A stretch of 64,000 nt of DNA from Novosphingobium sediminicola. GTDB lineage: Bacteria > Pseudomonadota > Alphaproteobacteria > Sphingomonadales > Sphingomonadaceae. The translations under genes and the position numbers were made by a program. The notes beneath the pieces are model-generated. The model saw nothing but the letters and a program-made list of their open reading frames with translations, did not search any database and was not told the origin of the DNA. Positions within the stretch are counted from its first letter, which is position 1; every line of letters begins with the position of its first letter. Below, in pieces: positions 33,782-42,347 of this stretch. Location of the stretch: assembly GCF_014196525.1 (NCBI RefSeq), contig NZ_JACIDX010000006.1, positions 1 to 64,000 of the forward strand, read 5' to 3'.

Positions 33782-34354
33782 ATGGACGAGAGCTGGTATT
33801 CGCTCCTTGAATGGGTGGCCGCCGCGCTGGGGCTGGTCAATATCGTGCTGCTCGTCCGGCGCTCGATCTGGAACTATGCCTTTGGCATGGCGATGGTCGC
33901 GATCTACGTCTTTGTTTTCTTTGAAAAGCGCCTCTATGCTGAAAGCGGGCTTCAGGTGTTTTTCTTTGCTGCCCAAGGCTGGGGCTGGTGGCTCTGGGCC
34001 AAAAGCAAGGGCGCGGCCGACAGCATCCCTGTCGGCTGGCTCAGCCCGTTCAGCCGTATCGTCTGGGCGCTGGTCACGGCCGCGCTCAGCCTCAACCTCG
34101 GCTGGGCGCTGGCGCGCTTTACCAATGCGGCGATGCCTTTTGCCGATTCGGCGGTGACGGGGGCCAGCGTTGCCGCGCAGATCCTGCTGGGCCTGCGCCG
34201 GACCGAGAACTGGGTGCTGTGGATCGCGATCGATGTGGCCTCGGTGGCGCTCTACATCAATCGCGGGCTTTATCCCACGGCGGCGCTTTATGTCGGCTTT
34301 CTCGTCCTTTCAGTGCTGGGCCTGCGCGAATGGATGAAAGCAGGGCGGGCATGA
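33782..34354 (+). CDS. pnuC: PnuC-type nicotinamide riboside transporter
   Basis: The 190-residue protein has about seven membrane segments with the PnuC features WNYAFGMAMVAIYVFVFFEKRLYAESGLQVFFFAAQGWGWWLW (about residues 30-72) and ENWVLWIAIDVASVALYINRGLYPTAALY. PnuC proteins allow facilitated diffusion of nicotinamide riboside, which is trapped by phosphorylation. The stop overlaps the start of a NadR-type kinase (ATGA), which supplies the trapping step. The pair is a compact NAD salvage unit. Confidence 0.9.
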   Translation: MDESWYSLLEWVAAALGLVNIVLLVRRSIWNYAFGMAMVAIYVFVFFEKRLYAESGLQVFFFAAQGWGWWLWAKSKGAADSIPVGWLSPFSRIVWALVTAALSLNLGWALARFTNAAMPFADSAVTGASVAAQILLGLRRTENWVLWIAIDVASVALYINRGLYPTAALYVGFLVLSVLGLREWMKAGRA

Positions 34355-34869
34355 TCCGCATCTGTTTCCACGGCGCGGAAAGTACCGGCAAATCGGTGCT
34401 TGCCGAGAGGTTGCGCCAAAGGTTCGGCTGGCCATGGGTGGCCGAATATGGCCGGGAATATGCCGAGACCCATGGTACGGACTTCACCATGGACGACCTG
34501 CTGGCCATGGCGCGGGGTCAGAACGAGGCGATGCTGCGCGCCGGCGAGGCGCAGCCCCCGGTGCTGATCCTCGACACCGATCCGTTGATGACCGCCGCTT
34601 GGGCGCAAATGCTTTTCGGTCGCGCTCCGCAAGAACTCTTCGCCTATCCCAAGGCCGACCTCTACCTCCTCTTCTCGCCCGATGTGCCATGGGTGGCCGA
34701 CGGCACGCGCTTTTTCGGCACCGATGAGGCGAGGGCGCGTTTCGCCGCCGTTGCGGAGGAGATGCTGGTGCGGGCGGGGGTGGCCTATACGCGCATCGAT
34801 GGGGATTGGGAGGAGCGTGAGGCGCAGGTGGTGGAGGCGGTGAAGGACAAGATGCCTCCGGCGGGTTAA
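34351..34869 (+). CDS. NadR-type nicotinamide riboside kinase-like ATPase
   Basis: The 172-residue protein has a P-loop GAESTGKSVLAERL (about residues 8-21), WVAEYGREYAE, DTDPLMTAAWAQMLFG and DVPWVADGTRFFG, as in the C-terminal ribosylnicotinamide kinase domain of NadR. The DNA-binding and NMN adenylyltransferase domains of full NadR are missing, so only the kinase step is present. It is translationally coupled to pnuC. The last five residues (MPPAG) and the stop codon come from the start of a composite repeat. Confidence 0.85.
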   Translation: MIRICFHGAESTGKSVLAERLRQRFGWPWVAEYGREYAETHGTDFTMDDLLAMARGQNEAMLRAGEAQPPVLILDTDPLMTAAWAQMLFGRAPQELFAYPKADLYLLFSPDVPWVADGTRFFGTDEARARFAAVAEEMLVRAGVAYTRIDGDWEEREAQVVEAVKDKMPPAG

Positions 34870-35047
34870 GGGCGGGGGCCCTTAACAATCCCGATTTTGT
34901 CTATGTGGCGCCAAGGGTTCGGCCCCGCGCAACATCGCCGCGCCGCAGGCTATTAAACCGCTTCGCGGATTGGCGCTTTACCTGCGATCCCATCGCCACC
35001 CCAGTAATGGGATTGCAAAGGGACGAGTCCCTTTGCCCGCCGGAGGC
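34854..35047. repeat. Composite palindromic intergenic repeat, copy 4 (half core)
   Basis: Left module GCCTCCGGCGGG with TTAAGGGC/GCCCTTAA stem at 34854-34893, right inverted module with CAAAGGGACGAGTCCCTTTG at 35009-35047. The centre keeps only one arm (GCGCCGCAGGC at 34940-34950) and the ACCGCTTCGCGGA palindrome at 34957-34969. Its left end forms the 3' end of the kinase gene; ubiG starts its 3' end eight bases further. Confidence 0.88.
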
Positions 35048-35054
35048 CCCCCCC

Positions 35055-35783
35055 TTAAACCGCCTTCTTCGCCGTCAGAATATAATTCAACGCCATATCA
35101 TTCGACAGATGCAGGCCCTTAAAAGGATTCCACGCGATCCCCATCGGCTGGCCCACCTGCATCCCCAGATCTTCGAGGATCAGCGCCAGCTCGGGGGGCG
35201 TGATGAAGTCTTCCCAATGGTGCGTCCCGCGCGGTACCATGCCTACGCGCTCGGCGGCCTCAATCATCAGCCATTTCGATTGCGGCGTGCGGTTGGGGGT
35301 GGAAAGGATCATCAGCCCGTCGTCCGCCATCGCCCCGATCAGCGCGCGCAGGAAGGCGGGCTTATCGGCGACATGCTCGATCACCTCCATGCTGGTGACC
35401 AGATCATAGCCGGACAGGCCCAGCGCCCCGACATCGCCGCAGACGTATTCGATGGACAGGCCGCCGCCTGCCGCATGCGCGCCGGCCGCCGCGATATTTT
35501 CCGCCGCCGCGTCCACGCCCGTCACGGCCGCGCCCAGCCTTGCCAGCGGCTCGCACAAAAGCCCCGCGCCACAGCCGACATCGACCGCCCGCCGCCCCGC
35601 CAGAGGCCGCACAGAGCGCGAATCGGCCCCGAAATGCGCATCAACCGCATCGCGGATAAATTTCAGACGCACCGGGTTCAAACGATGCAGCATGGCCGAG
35701 GAACCCTTCGGATCCCACCATTCTGCGGCCAATTTGCCAAAATGGGCGGCTTCTTCCGGGCGAATTGTCGTTGCATTGCTCAT
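35055..35783 (-). CDS. ubiG: Ubiquinone O-methyltransferase UbiG
   Basis: The 242-residue SAM-dependent enzyme methylates two hydroxyl groups in ubiquinone synthesis. Family signatures are FGKLAAEWWDPKGSSAMLHRLNPVRL near the N-terminus, the SAM loop VDVGCGAGLLCEPLARLGA, YDLVTSMEVIEHVADKPAFL, and TPNRTPQSKW. The C-terminal part GTHHWEDFITPPEL is also typical. It faces the pnuC operon and diverges from lysC. Confidence 0.96.
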   Translation of the reverse strand: MSNATTIRPEEAAHFGKLAAEWWDPKGSSAMLHRLNPVRLKFIRDAVDAHFGADSRSVRPLAGRRAVDVGCGAGLLCEPLARLGAAVTGVDAAAENIAAAGAHAAGGGLSIEYVCGDVGALGLSGYDLVTSMEVIEHVADKPAFLRALIGAMADDGLMILSTPNRTPQSKWLMIEAAERVGMVPRGTHHWEDFITPPELALILEDLGMQVGQPMGIAWNPFKGLHLSNDMALNYILTAKKAV

Positions 35784-35862
35784 AGGACCTACCTAAAGCG
35801 CCAGCCCCAAGCGGGGCAAGTGTCTCGCGTGTAATTTTGTTTCAATTAAGGAGCCTGTGACC

Positions 35863-37116
35863 GTGGCCCGGATCGTCATGAAATTCGGCGGCACCTCCAT
35901 GGCCGGCACCGAGCGCATCCGGCGCGTGGCGGGCATTGTGCGCCGCCAGCAAGAAGCCGGGCACGAGGTGGCGGTGGTGGTGTCGGCCATGTCGGGTGAA
36001 ACCGACCGACTGGTAAACTTCTGCCGTGAAGCCAACGCGCTGTATGACCCCGCCGAATATGACGTGGTGGTGGCCAGCGGCGAACAGGTGACCAGCGGCC
36101 TTTTGGCGCTGACGCTGCAATCCATCGGCGCCAAGGCGCGTTCGTGGCTGGGCTGGCAATTGCCGATCCGCACCGATGACGCCCATGCCAAGGCGCGAAT
36201 CGAAGCCATCGACACCGACGAGATCCTGGCCAGCATGGCGCGCGGCGAAATCGCCGTGATCCCGGGCTTCCAGGGCCTGACGGCGGATAATCGCATCACC
36301 ACGCTGGGTCGTGGCGGTTCGGACACTTCGGCTGTGGCCGTGGCGGCGGCGCTGAAAGCGGATCGCTGCGACATCTACACCGACGTGGACGGCGTTTACA
36401 CCACCGATCCGCGTATCGTCGCCAAGGCGCGCAAGCTCAAGAATGTCACCTATGAGGAAATGCTGGAACTGGCCAGCGTCGGCTCCAAGGTGCTTCAGAC
36501 CCGCTCGGTCAGCCTTGCCATGAAGGAAAAGGTGCGCGTTCAGGTGCTCTCGTCCTTCATCGACGAAAACGCTCCTGCTGCTGATACACTGCCCGGCACG
36601 ATGATCGTGTCCGACGAAGAACTTGAGGGCCTGGATATGGAACGCCAACTCATCACCGGCATCGCCGCCGACAAGAATGACGCCAAGGTTATCCTGACCG
36701 CCGTGCCGGACCGTCCGGGCGCCGTGTCGTCGATCTTTGGCCCGCTGGCCGCCGCCAACATCAACGTGGATATGATTATCCAGAACGTTGGCCGCGCCGA
36801 TACGGACACGGACGTTACCTTCACGGTGCCCGCCGCCGACCTCGACCGCACGGTGGCCGTGCTGGAAGAAAACCGCGAAACCATCCGCTACGAAAAGCTC
36901 TCGACCGACCCCAAGGTCGCCAAGATCTCGGTCGTGGGCGTGGGCATGCGCAGCCACGCGGGCGTCGCAGCCATGATGTTCAAGGCTCTGGCTGACCGCG
37001 GGATCAACATCCAGGCGATCTCGACCTCGGAAATCAAGGTTTCGGTGCTGATCGATTCGGACGAAACCGAACTGGCCGTGCGTTTGCTGCATACGGCTTA
37101 TGGGCTGGATGGGTAA
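35863..37116 (+). CDS. lysC: Aspartate kinase
   Basis: The 417-residue enzyme opens the lysine, threonine and methionine pathway. It begins ARIVMKFGGTSMAGTERI, followed by RGEIAVIPGFQGLTADNRITTLGRGGSDTSAVAVAAAL and YTDVDGVYTTDPRIV in the catalytic domain. Two ACT domains close the chain (about 265-417), which bind lysine or threonine for feedback control. The GTG at 35863 is used because AAGGAG is nine bases before it; GTG 35857 would be only three bases away. An internal start for the ACT-only beta subunit, as known in some bacteria, is possible. A terminator and repeat follow. Confidence 0.96.
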   Translation: MARIVMKFGGTSMAGTERIRRVAGIVRRQQEAGHEVAVVVSAMSGETDRLVNFCREANALYDPAEYDVVVASGEQVTSGLLALTLQSIGAKARSWLGWQLPIRTDDAHAKARIEAIDTDEILASMARGEIAVIPGFQGLTADNRITTLGRGGSDTSAVAVAAALKADRCDIYTDVDGVYTTDPRIVAKARKLKNVTYEEMLELASVGSKVLQTRSVSLAMKEKVRVQVLSSFIDENAPAADTLPGTMIVSDEELEGLDMERQLITGIAADKNDAKVILTAVPDRPGAVSSIFGPLAAANINVDMIIQNVGRADTDTDVTFTVPAADLDRTVAVLEENRETIRYEKLSTDPKVAKISVVGVGMRSHAGVAAMMFKALADRGINIQAISTSEIKVSVLIDSDETELAVRLLHTAYGLDG

Positions 37117-37133
37117 TCGTTTGGGGTTTTGAT

Positions 37134-37358
37134 GCCTCCGGCGGGCAAAGGGACTTGGTCCCTTTGCAATCCCGTTACTAAAAAGCGCTCCTGCGGAAAC
37201 GTGGGGGCGTTTTTTGTTGGGGGGTAAGCCGCTTCGCGGGAAGAAAAGAGGCGCCGCAGGCTTTAAAATCCCAACGCTGCGCACGACACAAAACGCCGAA
37301 CCTGATGCACCCACGCAGACAGTAACGGGAGCGCGAGGGTCTAGACCCTCGCATTCAT
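37134..37358. repeat. Composite palindromic intergenic repeat, copy 5 (half core, with terminator)
   Basis: Left hairpin module at 37134-37174 (CAAAGGGACTTGGTCCCTTTG). A terminator replaces the left central arm. The right arm GCGCCGCAGGCTTT is at 37251-37264, the GCGCACGACACAAAACGCCG block is at 37279-37298, and the alternative right module with GCGAGGGTCTAGACCCTCGC is at 37331-37351. It joins the convergent lysC and rnhA genes. Confidence 0.88.
37180..37215 (+). terminator. lysC terminator inside the repeat
   Basis: AAAAAGCGCTCC and GGGGCGTTTTTT pair with two wobble positions and end in a T6 run. It is the only clearly Rho-independent terminator inside one of the repeats. Confidence 0.75.
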
Positions 37359-37361
37359 CCC

Positions 37362-37805
37362 TTACTTCTTCTTAGCTACCTCAACCGCCGCATCGCTGGC
37401 CAGCTTGTCCACGCGCTCATTCTCCGCGTGTCCATTATGCCCGCGCACCCATTGCCAGTCGATCTTGTGCTGCTTGGACACCAAAAGCATCTCGCGCCAC
37501 AGGTCCTCGTTGGCCACGGGTTCTTTCTTGGCATTGACCCAGCCACGCTTTTGCCAACCAAACACCCACTGCGTGATCCCGTCGATCACATATTTGCTGT
37601 CGGTGCAGAGTTTGACCTCGCATGGCTGGTTCAACGCCGCCAGCGCGCGGATCACGGCGGTCATTTCCATGCGGTTGTTGGTGGTCTGCGCCTCGGCGCC
37701 TACCAGTTCCTTTTCCCGCGCGCCCATGCGCAGCAAGGCCGCCCAGCCGCCGGGGCCGGGGTTGCCCTTGCAGGCCCCGTCGGTGAAAATCTCGACCTGT
37801 TTCAT
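37362..37805 (-). CDS. rnhA: Ribonuclease HI
   Basis: The 147-residue enzyme cleaves RNA in RNA-DNA hybrids. The four metal ligands are visible: D in [14 protein letters not shown] in [11 protein letters not shown] in [10 protein letters not shown], and D in NERVDKLA. The basic segment [17 protein letters not shown] is the substrate-binding handle. The ATG at 37805 gives the normal length. The gene closes the ispH-thrB-rnhA operon, ten bases after thrB. Confidence 0.96.
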   Translation of the reverse strand: MKQVEIFTDGACKGNPGPGGWAALLRMGAREKELVGAEAQTTNNRMEMTAVIRALAALNQPCEVKLCTDSKYVIDGITQWVFGWQKRGWVNAKKEPVANEDLWREMLLVSKQHKIDWQWVRGHNGHAENERVDKLASDAAVEVAKKK

Positions 37806-37815
37806 GCCAGCAAAC

Positions 37816-38790
37816 TCAAGCCCCGAACACGCCTGGATTGGCGGCATAGAATTCCAGACGGCGGGCAAAGGCCATCGGGTCTTTTTTCACCACCAGCGCA
37901 TCGGGCGGGGTGTTGATCCAGTCATAGGCGCGGGTGGAGAGGAAGCGCATCGCCGCCCCGCGCGCCAGCACCGGCAGCGCGGCGGTTTCGGCATAGGAAA
38001 GCGGGCGCACCGATTCGTAGCCGCCCAGCAGCGCCTCGGAGATCTCCGAGTTGAACTCCCGCCCGTCGGACGAGAAGCACCATGCCGCATGGGTCACGGC
38101 CACGTCATAGGCGGTGATGTCATGGCAGGCGAAATAGAAGTCGATCAGGCCCGTCACCTGATCCCCCAGCATCAGCACATTGTCGGGGAACAGATCGGCA
38201 TGGATAATCGAGTGGGGCAGGTCGGTGGGCCACTCGGCCTCGATGACCGCCATTTCGCGCGCCACAAGGCTCGCCAGAGAGGGATCGATGGAGGCCAGAC
38301 CCTCGGCTCCGCAACCGTCGATCAGGCCCCGCCATCCGGCAAGGCTGAGGTCATTGGCGCGGCTTTGCGGGAAATCATTGGCGGCCAGATGGAGGCCCGC
38401 CAGCGCCGCGCCCACCGAGCGCGCCTGTCCGGGCGTAGGCTCGGACACCGAAACGCCGGGCAGGAATTCGATCAGCGTCACCGCCTTGTCGTCGATCCAG
38501 CGGAAGCTGGCGCCAGTGCGATCATGGATCGTGCGCGGCACCGGGCATTTCTTGTCGGCCAGATGGTCGAGCAGCCCAAGAAAGAAGGGCAGTTCGGCCA
38601 CTTCGGTCCGGCCCTCGAACATGGTCAGGATAAAGCGCTGCGGCCCCGATCCGGTCCCGGTGGTTTCGATCAGCCAGTTTGAATTGGACACGCCCTCGGC
38701 AATGCCCTTGGCCGAAACCAGATCGCCCACAGAAAATTCACCGATCAGCGCAGCCAGCGCTTCGGCACCCAATTGTGTATAAACCGCCAT
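37816..38790 (-). CDS. thrB: Homoserine kinase, ThrB2/APH type
   Basis: The 324-residue enzyme phosphorylates homoserine for threonine synthesis. It belongs to the aminoglycoside-phosphotransferase-like type, not the GHMP type: [14 protein letters not shown] near the start, and [12 protein letters not shown] plus [18 protein letters not shown] near residues 197-225 carry the catalytic and metal-binding residues. It sits between ispH and rnhA with gaps of about 10-12 bases on each side, the usual alphaproteobacterial order. Confidence 0.93.
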   Translation of the reverse strand: MAVYTQLGAEALAALIGEFSVGDLVSAKGIAEGVSNSNWLIETTGTGSGPQRFILTMFEGRTEVAELPFFLGLLDHLADKKCPVPRTIHDRTGASFRWIDDKAVTLIEFLPGVSVSEPTPGQARSVGAALAGLHLAANDFPQSRANDLSLAGWRGLIDGCGAEGLASIDPSLASLVAREMAVIEAEWPTDLPHSIIHADLFPDNVLMLGDQVTGLIDFYFACHDITAYDVAVTHAAWCFSSDGREFNSEISEALLGGYESVRPLSYAETAALPVLARGAAMRFLSTRAYDWINTPPDALVVKKDPMAFARRLEFYAANPGVFGA

Positions 38791-38802
38791 TGCCGCCTCT
38801 AT

Positions 38803-39777
38803 TCAGCCAGCCAGTTGGCGCGGCAGTTTGAAGATCATGTTTTCTTCGGTGGTGACCACCGTTTCTTCTTCGACCTGACGCCATTGGCCAATGCGGGCGA
38901 TCACCTCGCGCACCAGTTCTTCGGGCGCGCTGGCGCCCGCCGTCAGGCCCAGCGTGTTCACCCCGTCGAGCCACGAGACGTCGATCTCATCGGCGCGCTG
39001 GACCAGCCGCGAAGGCGTGCCGCTGCGGTCGGAAACCTCGACCAGACGCATCGAATTGGACGAATTGGGCGCGCCGATCACCAGCACCAGATCGCATTGC
39101 GGGGCAATCGCCTTGACCGCCGCCTGACGGTTCGATGTGGCGTAGCAGATATCTTCGGCGCGGGGCGCGTGGATTTGGGGATAGCGGGCTTTCAGTGCCT
39201 CGATGATCTCATGCGTATCATCGACCGAAAGCGTGGTTTGCGTGAGGAAACCCAGCGCATCATCGGTGGTGAAGGGCAGGGTGGCCACGTCCTCGACCGT
39301 TTCGACCAGCGTCATATGGCCATCGGGCACCTGACCGAATGTGCCGATCACCTCGGGGTGGCCCTTGTGGCCGATGAAGAGGATATGGCGGCCCGCCTCG
39401 ATCTGGCGCTCGGCCTGACGGTGGACCTTGGACACCAGCGGGCAGGTGGCATCAAGCCATTCCAGCCCGCGCGCATCCGCGGCCGCAGGCACCGCCTTGG
39501 GCACGCCGTGGGCCGAAAAGATCACCGGCACGCCATCGGGCACTTCGTCGAGTTCCTCGACAAAGATCGCGCCTTTGGCCTTCAGCCCGTCGACCACATA
39601 ACGGTTATGGACGATTTCATGGCGCACATAGACCGGCGCGCCATATTTGCGAATCGCCCTTTCGACAATTTCGATTGCGCGATCAACACCGGCGCAAAAT
39701 CCGCGCGGCGCGGCAATCAACAGCTTGAGCGGCTGCAAAGAAATGGAATCGGCGGGGGCGGGAAAGGCGGTGTTCAT
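38803..39777 (-). CDS. ispH: 4-hydroxy-3-methylbut-2-enyl diphosphate reductase
   Basis: The 324-residue iron-sulfur enzyme makes IPP and DMAPP in the last step of the non-mevalonate pathway. The three cluster cysteines are in [24 protein letters not shown] and [11 protein letters not shown]. The substrate residues of [11 protein letters not shown] are present. The gene starts a three-gene operon on the minus strand. A lipoprotein gene diverges from it, with 73 bases between the two starts. Confidence 0.97.
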   Translation of the reverse strand: MNTAFPAPADSISLQPLKLLIAAPRGFCAGVDRAIEIVERAIRKYGAPVYVRHEIVHNRYVVDGLKAKGAIFVEELDEVPDGVPVIFSAHGVPKAVPAAADARGLEWLDATCPLVSKVHRQAERQIEAGRHILFIGHKGHPEVIGTFGQVPDGHMTLVETVEDVATLPFTTDDALGFLTQTTLSVDDTHEIIEALKARYPQIHAPRAEDICYATSNRQAAVKAIAPQCDLVLVIGAPNSSNSMRLVEVSDRSGTPSRLVQRADEIDVSWLDGVNTLGLTAGASAPEELVREVIARIGQWRQVEEETVVTTEENMIFKLPRQLAG

Positions 39778-39850
39778 ACTCCCGCCTCTAGCGCTTTGCG
39801 CCGCGCGCCGCTAGGGCAGCGAACAGGAATGTTGAAGGAACGAGTCTGTC

Positions 39851-40525
39851 ATGCCCTTTCGTACACGCCGAATGAATGCCAAAGTCGCTTGCGGGGCGGG
39901 GCTGCTGGGCGCCATGGCTTTGCTGGCCGGGTGCAAGACGACCGGTGAACTGGTGGTGCAGGACGGCGTGGGCATCACGGCGGTGCGCTCGACCTGCCCG
40001 GCGGTGGGCATTGCCGATTATACGGGCGATATCACCACGTTCCGTCTGGGCGGCGAACAGAATGCGAGCGCCATCGACCTGACCGGCGCGATCACCAATG
40101 TGCGCAGCGCCTGCGATCCCAAGAGCAATCCGGTGCAGGCCAATGTGACCTTCAAGGTGTTGGCCACGCGTGCCGATGGCCGGGGCGAGCGGGTGGTGAA
40201 CCTGCCCTATTTCATCACCGTGGTGCGCGGCGGCAATGTCGTGATCGCCAAGCGCCTTGGCACCGCCACGGTGCATTTCGCCGATGGTCAGACGCGCGGC
40301 GAGGTGATGGCCTCGGGCGGGGCGACGATCAACAAGGCCGACGCCACGCTGGACCGCGCGGTGCGCGACCGCCTGCTCAAACAGCGCAAGGCAGGCGAGG
40401 CGGACGCCGCCATCGACCCGCTGACCGATCCTGAAGTGCGCGCGGCGGTGGCCAAGGCCTCGTTCGAGGTGCTGGTAGGTTTCCAGCTCACGCCCGAACA
40501 GTTGCAGTATAACGGCACGCGTTGA
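39851..40525 (+). CDS. Hypothetical lipoprotein
   Basis: The 224-residue precursor has a lipobox LLAGC (about residues 23-27) after a basic start, so it is likely anchored in a membrane. The mature region has three further cysteines, strand-rich segments (QANVTFKVLATRADGRGERVVNLPYFITVVRGGNVVIAKRL) and a helical tail. It resembles proteins found in this position in sphingomonads, but I know no function. It precedes argS and has its own terminator. Confidence 0.75.
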   Translation: MPFRTRRMNAKVACGAGLLGAMALLAGCKTTGELVVQDGVGITAVRSTCPAVGIADYTGDITTFRLGGEQNASAIDLTGAITNVRSACDPKSNPVQANVTFKVLATRADGRGERVVNLPYFITVVRGGNVVIAKRLGTATVHFADGQTRGEVMASGGATINKADATLDRAVRDRLLKQRKAGEADAAIDPLTDPEVRAAVAKASFEVLVGFQLTPEQLQYNGTR

Positions 40526-40530
40526 TTTCC

Positions 40531-40558
40531 GGGGGGCTTAGCGGCCCCCCTTTCGTTT
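40531..40558 (+). terminator. Terminator between the lipoprotein gene and argS
   Basis: GGGGGGC, a six-base loop, and GCCCCCC form a seven-pair GC stem, followed by TTTCGTTTC. Confidence 0.7.
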
Positions 40559-40586
40559 CGGGCGTAAATTCGCTAGGCGCGCTGGC

Positions 40587-42344
40587 ATGACACAGCAAGC
40601 CGATAACCAAGCCCCGATCTTTCACGCCTTTGCAGGCCATGTTGCCGCTGCGCTCGACGCGCTGGTGGCTGCTGGGCATTTGCCCGAGGGGCTGAACCGA
40701 GGCGCGGTGACGGTGGAAAGCCCGCGCGATCCTTCGCATGGCGATCTGGCCACCAATGCCGCGATGGTGCTGGCCAAGCCTGCGGGCACCAATCCGCGCG
40801 CGCTGGCGACCTTGCTGGTGGCCGAGCTGGAAAAGCTGGATCAGGTGAAAAGCGCCGAGATCGCCGGGCCGGGGTTCATCAACCTGCGCCTGTCGGATGC
40901 GGCATGGTTGGGCGAACTTGCGCTGATCGGGGCGCAGGGCGGCGATTATGGCCGCTCGGCCGTGGGCGCGGGCACGACGGTCAATGTCGAATATGTCTCG
41001 GCCAACCCGACTGGTCCCATGCATATGGGCCATTGCCGCGGCGCGGTGGTGGGCGATGCGCTGGCCAGCTTGCTGGAATGGGCCGGGCATAAGGTCATCC
41101 GCGAATATTACGTCAATGACGCGGGCGCGCAGGTGCAGGTTTTGGGCCGCAGCGCTCATGTCCGCTATCGTGAAGCGCTGGGCCATGACGTGGGTGCGAT
41201 CCCTGAAGGTCTGTATCCGGGCGATTATCTGGTGCCGGTGGGTCAGGCCTTGGCCGCCGAATTTGGCGAGCAATATGTCGATGCGCCTGAGGCGGAATGG
41301 CTGGCGTTGTTCCGCGTGCGTGCGGTTGCCAAGATGATGGACATGATCCGTGACGATCTGGCGCTGCTGGGCATCGAGCATGACCTGTTCTCCTCGGAAG
41401 CCGAATTGCAGGCGGCGGGCAAGCCCGAGGAAGCCGAAGCGTGGCTGCGGTCTGTTGATCTGGTCTATGACGGCGAGCTGGAAGCGCCCAAGGGCAAGCT
41501 GCCCGACGATTGGGAGCCGGTGGCGTTGCCGCTGTTCCGCAGCACCAGGTTTGGCGACGATCAGGACCGCCCGATCAAGAAGTCGGACGGCACCTGGACC
41601 TATTTCGGCGCCGATCTGGCCTATCACTACCAGAAGGCCCAGACCTCTGACGCGCTGGTCGATATCTGGGGCGCGGACCATGCCGGTACGGTCAAGCGCA
41701 TCAAGGCCGCCGTGGCCGCGATGACCGGGCGCGATGGCGCGGCGAAGCCTTTCGAGGTCAAGCTGGTGCAGATGGTGCAATTGCTGCGCGATGGCGAACC
41801 GGTGAAAATGTCCAAGCGTTCGGGCAATTTCGTCACTCTGCGCGAAGTGGTCGAGGAAGTCGGCAAGGAAGTCGTGCGCTTCACCATGCTGACCCGCAAG
41901 CCCGAGGCGATGATGGATTTCGACTTTGCCAAGGTGGTCGAGGCCAGCAAGGACAATCCGGTGTTCTATCTGCAATATGCCCATGCGCGCATCTGTTCGA
42001 CGCTGCGCAAGGGGGCGGCTGAAGGCTTTGGCCCCTCGAACGAAGGGCTGGAACTGCTGGGCGAGGAAGAGCTGGCGCTGGTGCGTACCGGCGCGCAGTT
42101 CCCGCGTCTGGTCGAGGCGGCTGCCGCCGCGCGCGAACCCCATCGCATCGCCTTTTTCCTGGCCGATCTGGCCGCCGCCTTCCACGCTTATTGGAATGTT
42201 GGCAATGATCGACCCGACAAGCGTTTTATTGTGTCCGAAAACGGTACGCTTACTGGCGCGAGGCTTTTCTTGGCCTCGCAAATCGGGCAGATCATCCGCA
42301 ACGGGCTTGCCATCCTTGGCGTGACCGCTGTCGAGGAGATGTAA
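40587..42344 (+). CDS. argS: Arginyl-tRNA synthetase
   Basis: The 585-residue class I enzyme charges tRNA-Arg. The HIGH motif is ANPTGPMHMGHCRGA (about residues 136-150), and the KMSKS-like motif is VKMSKRSGNFVTL (about 405-417). The N-terminal Arg-tRNA additional domain with SPRDPSHGDLATN and the C-terminal DALR anticodon-binding domain (about 460-585) are both complete. Three bases separate its stop from the next gene, a SPOR-domain protein. Confidence 0.97.
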   Translation: MTQQADNQAPIFHAFAGHVAAALDALVAAGHLPEGLNRGAVTVESPRDPSHGDLATNAAMVLAKPAGTNPRALATLLVAELEKLDQVKSAEIAGPGFINLRLSDAAWLGELALIGAQGGDYGRSAVGAGTTVNVEYVSANPTGPMHMGHCRGAVVGDALASLLEWAGHKVIREYYVNDAGAQVQVLGRSAHVRYREALGHDVGAIPEGLYPGDYLVPVGQALAAEFGEQYVDAPEAEWLALFRVRAVAKMMDMIRDDLALLGIEHDLFSSEAELQAAGKPEEAEAWLRSVDLVYDGELEAPKGKLPDDWEPVALPLFRSTRFGDDQDRPIKKSDGTWTYFGADLAYHYQKAQTSDALVDIWGADHAGTVKRIKAAVAAMTGRDGAAKPFEVKLVQMVQLLRDGEPVKMSKRSGNFVTLREVVEEVGKEVVRFTMLTRKPEAMMDFDFAKVVEASKDNPVFYLQYAHARICSTLRKGAAEGFGPSNEGLELLGEEELALVRTGAQFPRLVEAAAAAREPHRIAFFLADLAAAFHAYWNVGNDRPDKRFIVSENGTLTGARLFLASQIGQIIRNGLAILGVTAVEEM

Positions 42345-42347
42345 GTC

